Assembly (NCBI GenBank): GCA_036768485.1
Contig: JAVLUZ010000273.1
Location: forward strand, 252,963 to 316,962
Reading direction: 5' to 3'
Source of the DNA: Mermis nigrescens
Taxonomy: Eukaryota > Nematoda > Enoplea > Mermithida > Mermithidae
Length of the DNA: 64,000 nucleotides
Both the position numbers and the translations under genes were made by a program. The notes under the pieces were generated by a model. The model was not told where the DNA came from. It did not search any database and saw nothing but the letters and a program-made list of their open reading frames with translations. This document shows positions 61,106 to 64,000 of the stretch, in pieces. How positions within the stretch are numbered: the stretch's first letter is position 1; the number at the start of each line of letters is the position of its first letter.

Positions 61106-64000
61106 CAGTGATCGACCGGGTAACCGGGCCCGGCCGGTCATAGCAGGCCAGGCCCGGCTGAAAACCACCGGGCCTCAACCAGTGATCGGACCGAGGGTAC
61201 TTTTTGGACCCTCGGCCTCGGCCGAGGCGACTTAAAATCCTTGCCTCGGCCGAGGGTAATGCCGAGGTCAAGCTTATATACATATACCCATAAATAGTAC
61301 TCTTAGAATATTTTGTGTGCACATGAGCTAGAGAATAATCTTAATATTAAACACTTTATCGAGTGTCAAACAATTCATTTTTATTTTCAATAATAGTAGA
61401 TTAAATGTGTGAAGGATTTATTGAATAAAGTCAGCAGCATGAAAGCATACTTAATTTAACAAGTTGCCGTTGATGAAGACTTGAAAAAGTTGATAAAAAA
61501 TATAGCTGAACAAGCACTTAAAAACTTTCATTACTATAAATAAGAAAACAGTGTCGAAGAAATAAACGAACAAACGAAATAAGCCAAGTAAAGACAGAAC
61601 TGTAGCCATTGTTGTGCTCGCTTTTGCAGTAATGCATGTTAAAACACGCTTTTTCGGTCATCCAATTCTGGTGTGGCAGGTAATATGACGGAAACTGTAC
61701 TGTACTTTCCGATCATAGTTTCCCAAGGTCCAGAGTTGAGGGAAGGGTGAAATCCCAAAATGGGGGACCAGTAAAATAAGTAGTGTCTTTGTATGAGCGA
61801 ACAAATTTTTGTAGATATTTTATATAAATATATTTTTAAACATGCACATTTTTACATACTGCCAGTGTGTGACCTGCAACCGGCATGCAGTGCTAAACAG
61901 TGTTTTTTTTGTGCAAGATACCTTTTTAAGTGTACAAAGATAGTATCCAAAAGTCTTTGAACATTTTGTACATGCAAATTTTTGTGTACTATTATAGTAT
62001 GGTACAGTGGCGATTTAGTGTGGTAAAACAGGGTTTTTCGACCTTTGGTAGTGTATCTTAGCTAATTCCTGGGTTTCTGAATACTTGACATTTTTCCATT
62101 CTAAATGCAAATTCTACTATTTTAAAGATATATAGGACAGACAATTACTGATGCGCCGAAAATTTTCGGAAATTTCACACCTTTTTACAGTTTTTGTCTC
62201 TCCGAAAATCTTTGTGCATGTACAAAGACGGTCCTGAAAAGATTCTGTACATTATGAAAAATCTTTGCCGAATACAAAAAACCGTGGCCCTATATGTGAT
62301 AATTCGGCTTGAATTTACTTGATAATATTAGTTCGGCGCGAAGCGCCGAAATTTTATCAGCTTTTGATGAAATTTACACATAAAACTCGACTGAGAAAGC
62401 TAAAACAACTTGTACTACAAAATCAGAATTATTACAGATATTGTTAATATGCCAATTAAATCTTGTAATGAGCACTACTATGCTTAGAAATCCAATGCAA
62501 CATCAGGATGAATTAGTCAATTTCATCTTTGAACGGCAAAAAAGTGCAAAGTTATTGGATAGTACTTATTTTGCATAAAATTTTTAAAAACAGTAAAAAT
62601 AGATACAAAAGATATTTAAATCTGCATAAAGATGCCTAGATTACACAAAAATTGATTTTGGAGTGTTTATTTCCCCTGCTTCAATCTAAATACAGTATAT
62701 TAGCGATATTTTGCGCGAAGCGTCGAAAATTTTTTGAAATTTCCTAAAATATACTGAAAAACGATATAATTAATATCGCTTTGTCCAAGAAAGTATTTCG
62801 ACATTGTATAAAAATGGCTCCAAAAAATGCACGAGCTGGAATTGACTTTTGGCAAAACCTGCATTTATTGGCCATTTTTAGGTGCGTTTTGCGATTTTCG
62901 GCCGAAAATTCGTGATCATTTACCCCCTCTCCCATAAAAATGGCCGAAAACCATACGTGTAACAGGGAGTTTGGGGTATTCTCCATCCACTTAGGGTTGG
63001 ACGTCCTCCACACACCCTTCCCTTTAACGTCAGAAAATTTTGACCCACCCTTCCCATTTTTGGCGAAAATTTGCGCTTTGTTGGCTATTTTTAGGTGCTT
63101 TTTCCATTTTTGACATAGAATAAGAGTCGCTAATCCCCCCTCCTTCTAAAAATGGCCAGGGACTCCTACCCGAAATTTCTAGCCCTTACATGTATGCCGA
63201 GGAGCCCCTCCCGAAAATTTTGAGCTGTTATATGCATGTTTCAAAGTGATAGTTTGTCTATTTACTCTTGCTTACATTCAAAAATACTGTATCACTTCGT
63301 GAAATTCTAATAGTTAGCTGCACTTTTGCCATAGTAAAAATTAACTTCAAAAATTATTCAAAAGGTTTTCACCAAAAATCGTCTGACAGTGACTTGAGTC
63401 TTGTACCCTGAAAGTAAGGTAATAACCCTCCCTCACCCCCCCCCTTGGGAATGTGTGTTTCCGATCCATGTAGCGAGCATAAGAATTAAAACTTAGTCAT
63501 CACATGAATAATAAATTGGCACTTTGCTGTATGTAACTTGGTGTAACTGGGTACTGACTAAAACCATAAGAAAAGTCTATAGGTAAAAAATAGCCTGTGT
63601 ACTGCAGATGCATTCTAAATAGTTAATATTCAACGGATATATTAAACTTATTCAAATTTGGTTTTAACCCTCGGCGCCTCGGCACTTTTCAGCTTCGCCC
63701 TCGGCGCCGAGGCTCCAAAAAACGCCGAGGCTTGCCGAGGCCTCGGTCTGATCACTGGCCTCAACCGGGCCTCAAATAATTATCGTTAATATTTTAGACG
63801 TTCACTATTTCAGCTGTTGTCCGTATTTCTTTTGAATTTCCTAGCCAGTGATTCTATTTAAATCCATTTGCCTTACTTCTGTCCACCTGCTCATTATCAT
63901 ATACTTGTCAACTTCATATGTGCATTCAGCTTCTATACAACGCTTCAATCAGAGGCGTAGCTAGGATTTTAGTTCGGGGGCATACACAAAAAAATTTTTT
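61106..64000 (-). mobile_element. hAT1-c: third hAT1 copy, split by hAT2 and cut by window edge
   Basis: Begins CAGTGATCGACCGGG at 61106 and resumes at 63758 with GCCTCAACCGGGCCTC, then the hAT1 interior up to the start of the nested CAGAGGCGTAGC element at about 63949. Same orientation as hAT1-b. The far end and its target duplication lie outside the window. Confidence 0.85.
61180..63757 (+). mobile_element. hAT2-a: non-autonomous hAT element, 2578 bp
   Basis: Ends CAGTGATCGGACCGAGG and CCTCGGTCTGATCACTG. Exact 8-bp duplication GCCTCAAC (61172-61179, 63758-63765) of hAT1 sequence. Subterminal arrays are CCTCGGCCGAGG units. Contains a hAT4 insertion at about 61898-62286 and CGGCGCGAAGCGCCG at 62334-62348. 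No transposase. Confidence 0.9.

Overview
This window looks like AT-rich nuclear DNA of an invertebrate animal. Two spliced protein-coding genes of eukaryotic families lie on the minus strand, with long introns packed with transposable elements. There is no operon structure and no bacterial-type gene. Splice acceptors are short and T-rich (TTTTTTAAG, ATTTTAG, ATTCAG), which would fit a nematode, but I cannot place the species from sequence alone.

Host genes. A RecQ5-type DNA helicase gene (RECQL5) runs leftward from its start codon at 44802 to at least 21747, and probably to about 10962. I could follow the reading frame through 11 exons covering the N-terminus, all helicase motifs, the zinc-binding region and the start of the C-terminal region. 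Three more exons, at 14766-15000, 11191-11443 and 10962-11020, are phase-compatible and may form its tail. One intron appears to be GC-AG. A MITE sits exactly at the splice donor of exon 3. The last two exons of a Rab18-like small GTPase, ending in a CSC prenylation tail, lie at 60050-58886. Its 5' exons are beyond the right edge or were not found.

Mobile DNA. Nearly everything else is repeats. Two 5'-truncated, frame-broken copies of one AP-endonuclease/reverse-transcriptase LINE family stand head to head (46272-49135 minus, 53133-55946 plus). Most other repeats are non-autonomous DNA transposons. For more than twenty of them I could define both ends from 8-bp target duplications, as expected for the hAT superfamily. 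Three related larger families (hAT1, hAT2, hAT3; about 2.1-3.5 kb) share the terminus CAGTGATC(G)GACC or TAGTGATCGACC, and each carries its own GC-rich palindromic subterminal array. Two hAT1 copies form a large inverted repeat at 5327-9928. A third, starting at 61106, is split by a hAT2 copy. A hAT3 copy at 49606-53098 holds a pogo/Tigger-like element. There is also a MULE-like element with 9-bp target duplications and tandem-repeat termini (31278-32231), a Tc1-like foldback element (27221-28134), and degenerate (AACC)n arrays.

Most unusual signal. A short GC hairpin, consensus CGGCGCGAAGCGCCG followed by AAAATTTT, recurs some 35 times in 64 kb, inside otherwise dissimilar element families. 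Its core GCGAAGC is the sequence known to form an exceptionally stable DNA mini-hairpin. No element in the window encodes a recognisable DNA transposase, so these families must be mobilised in trans.
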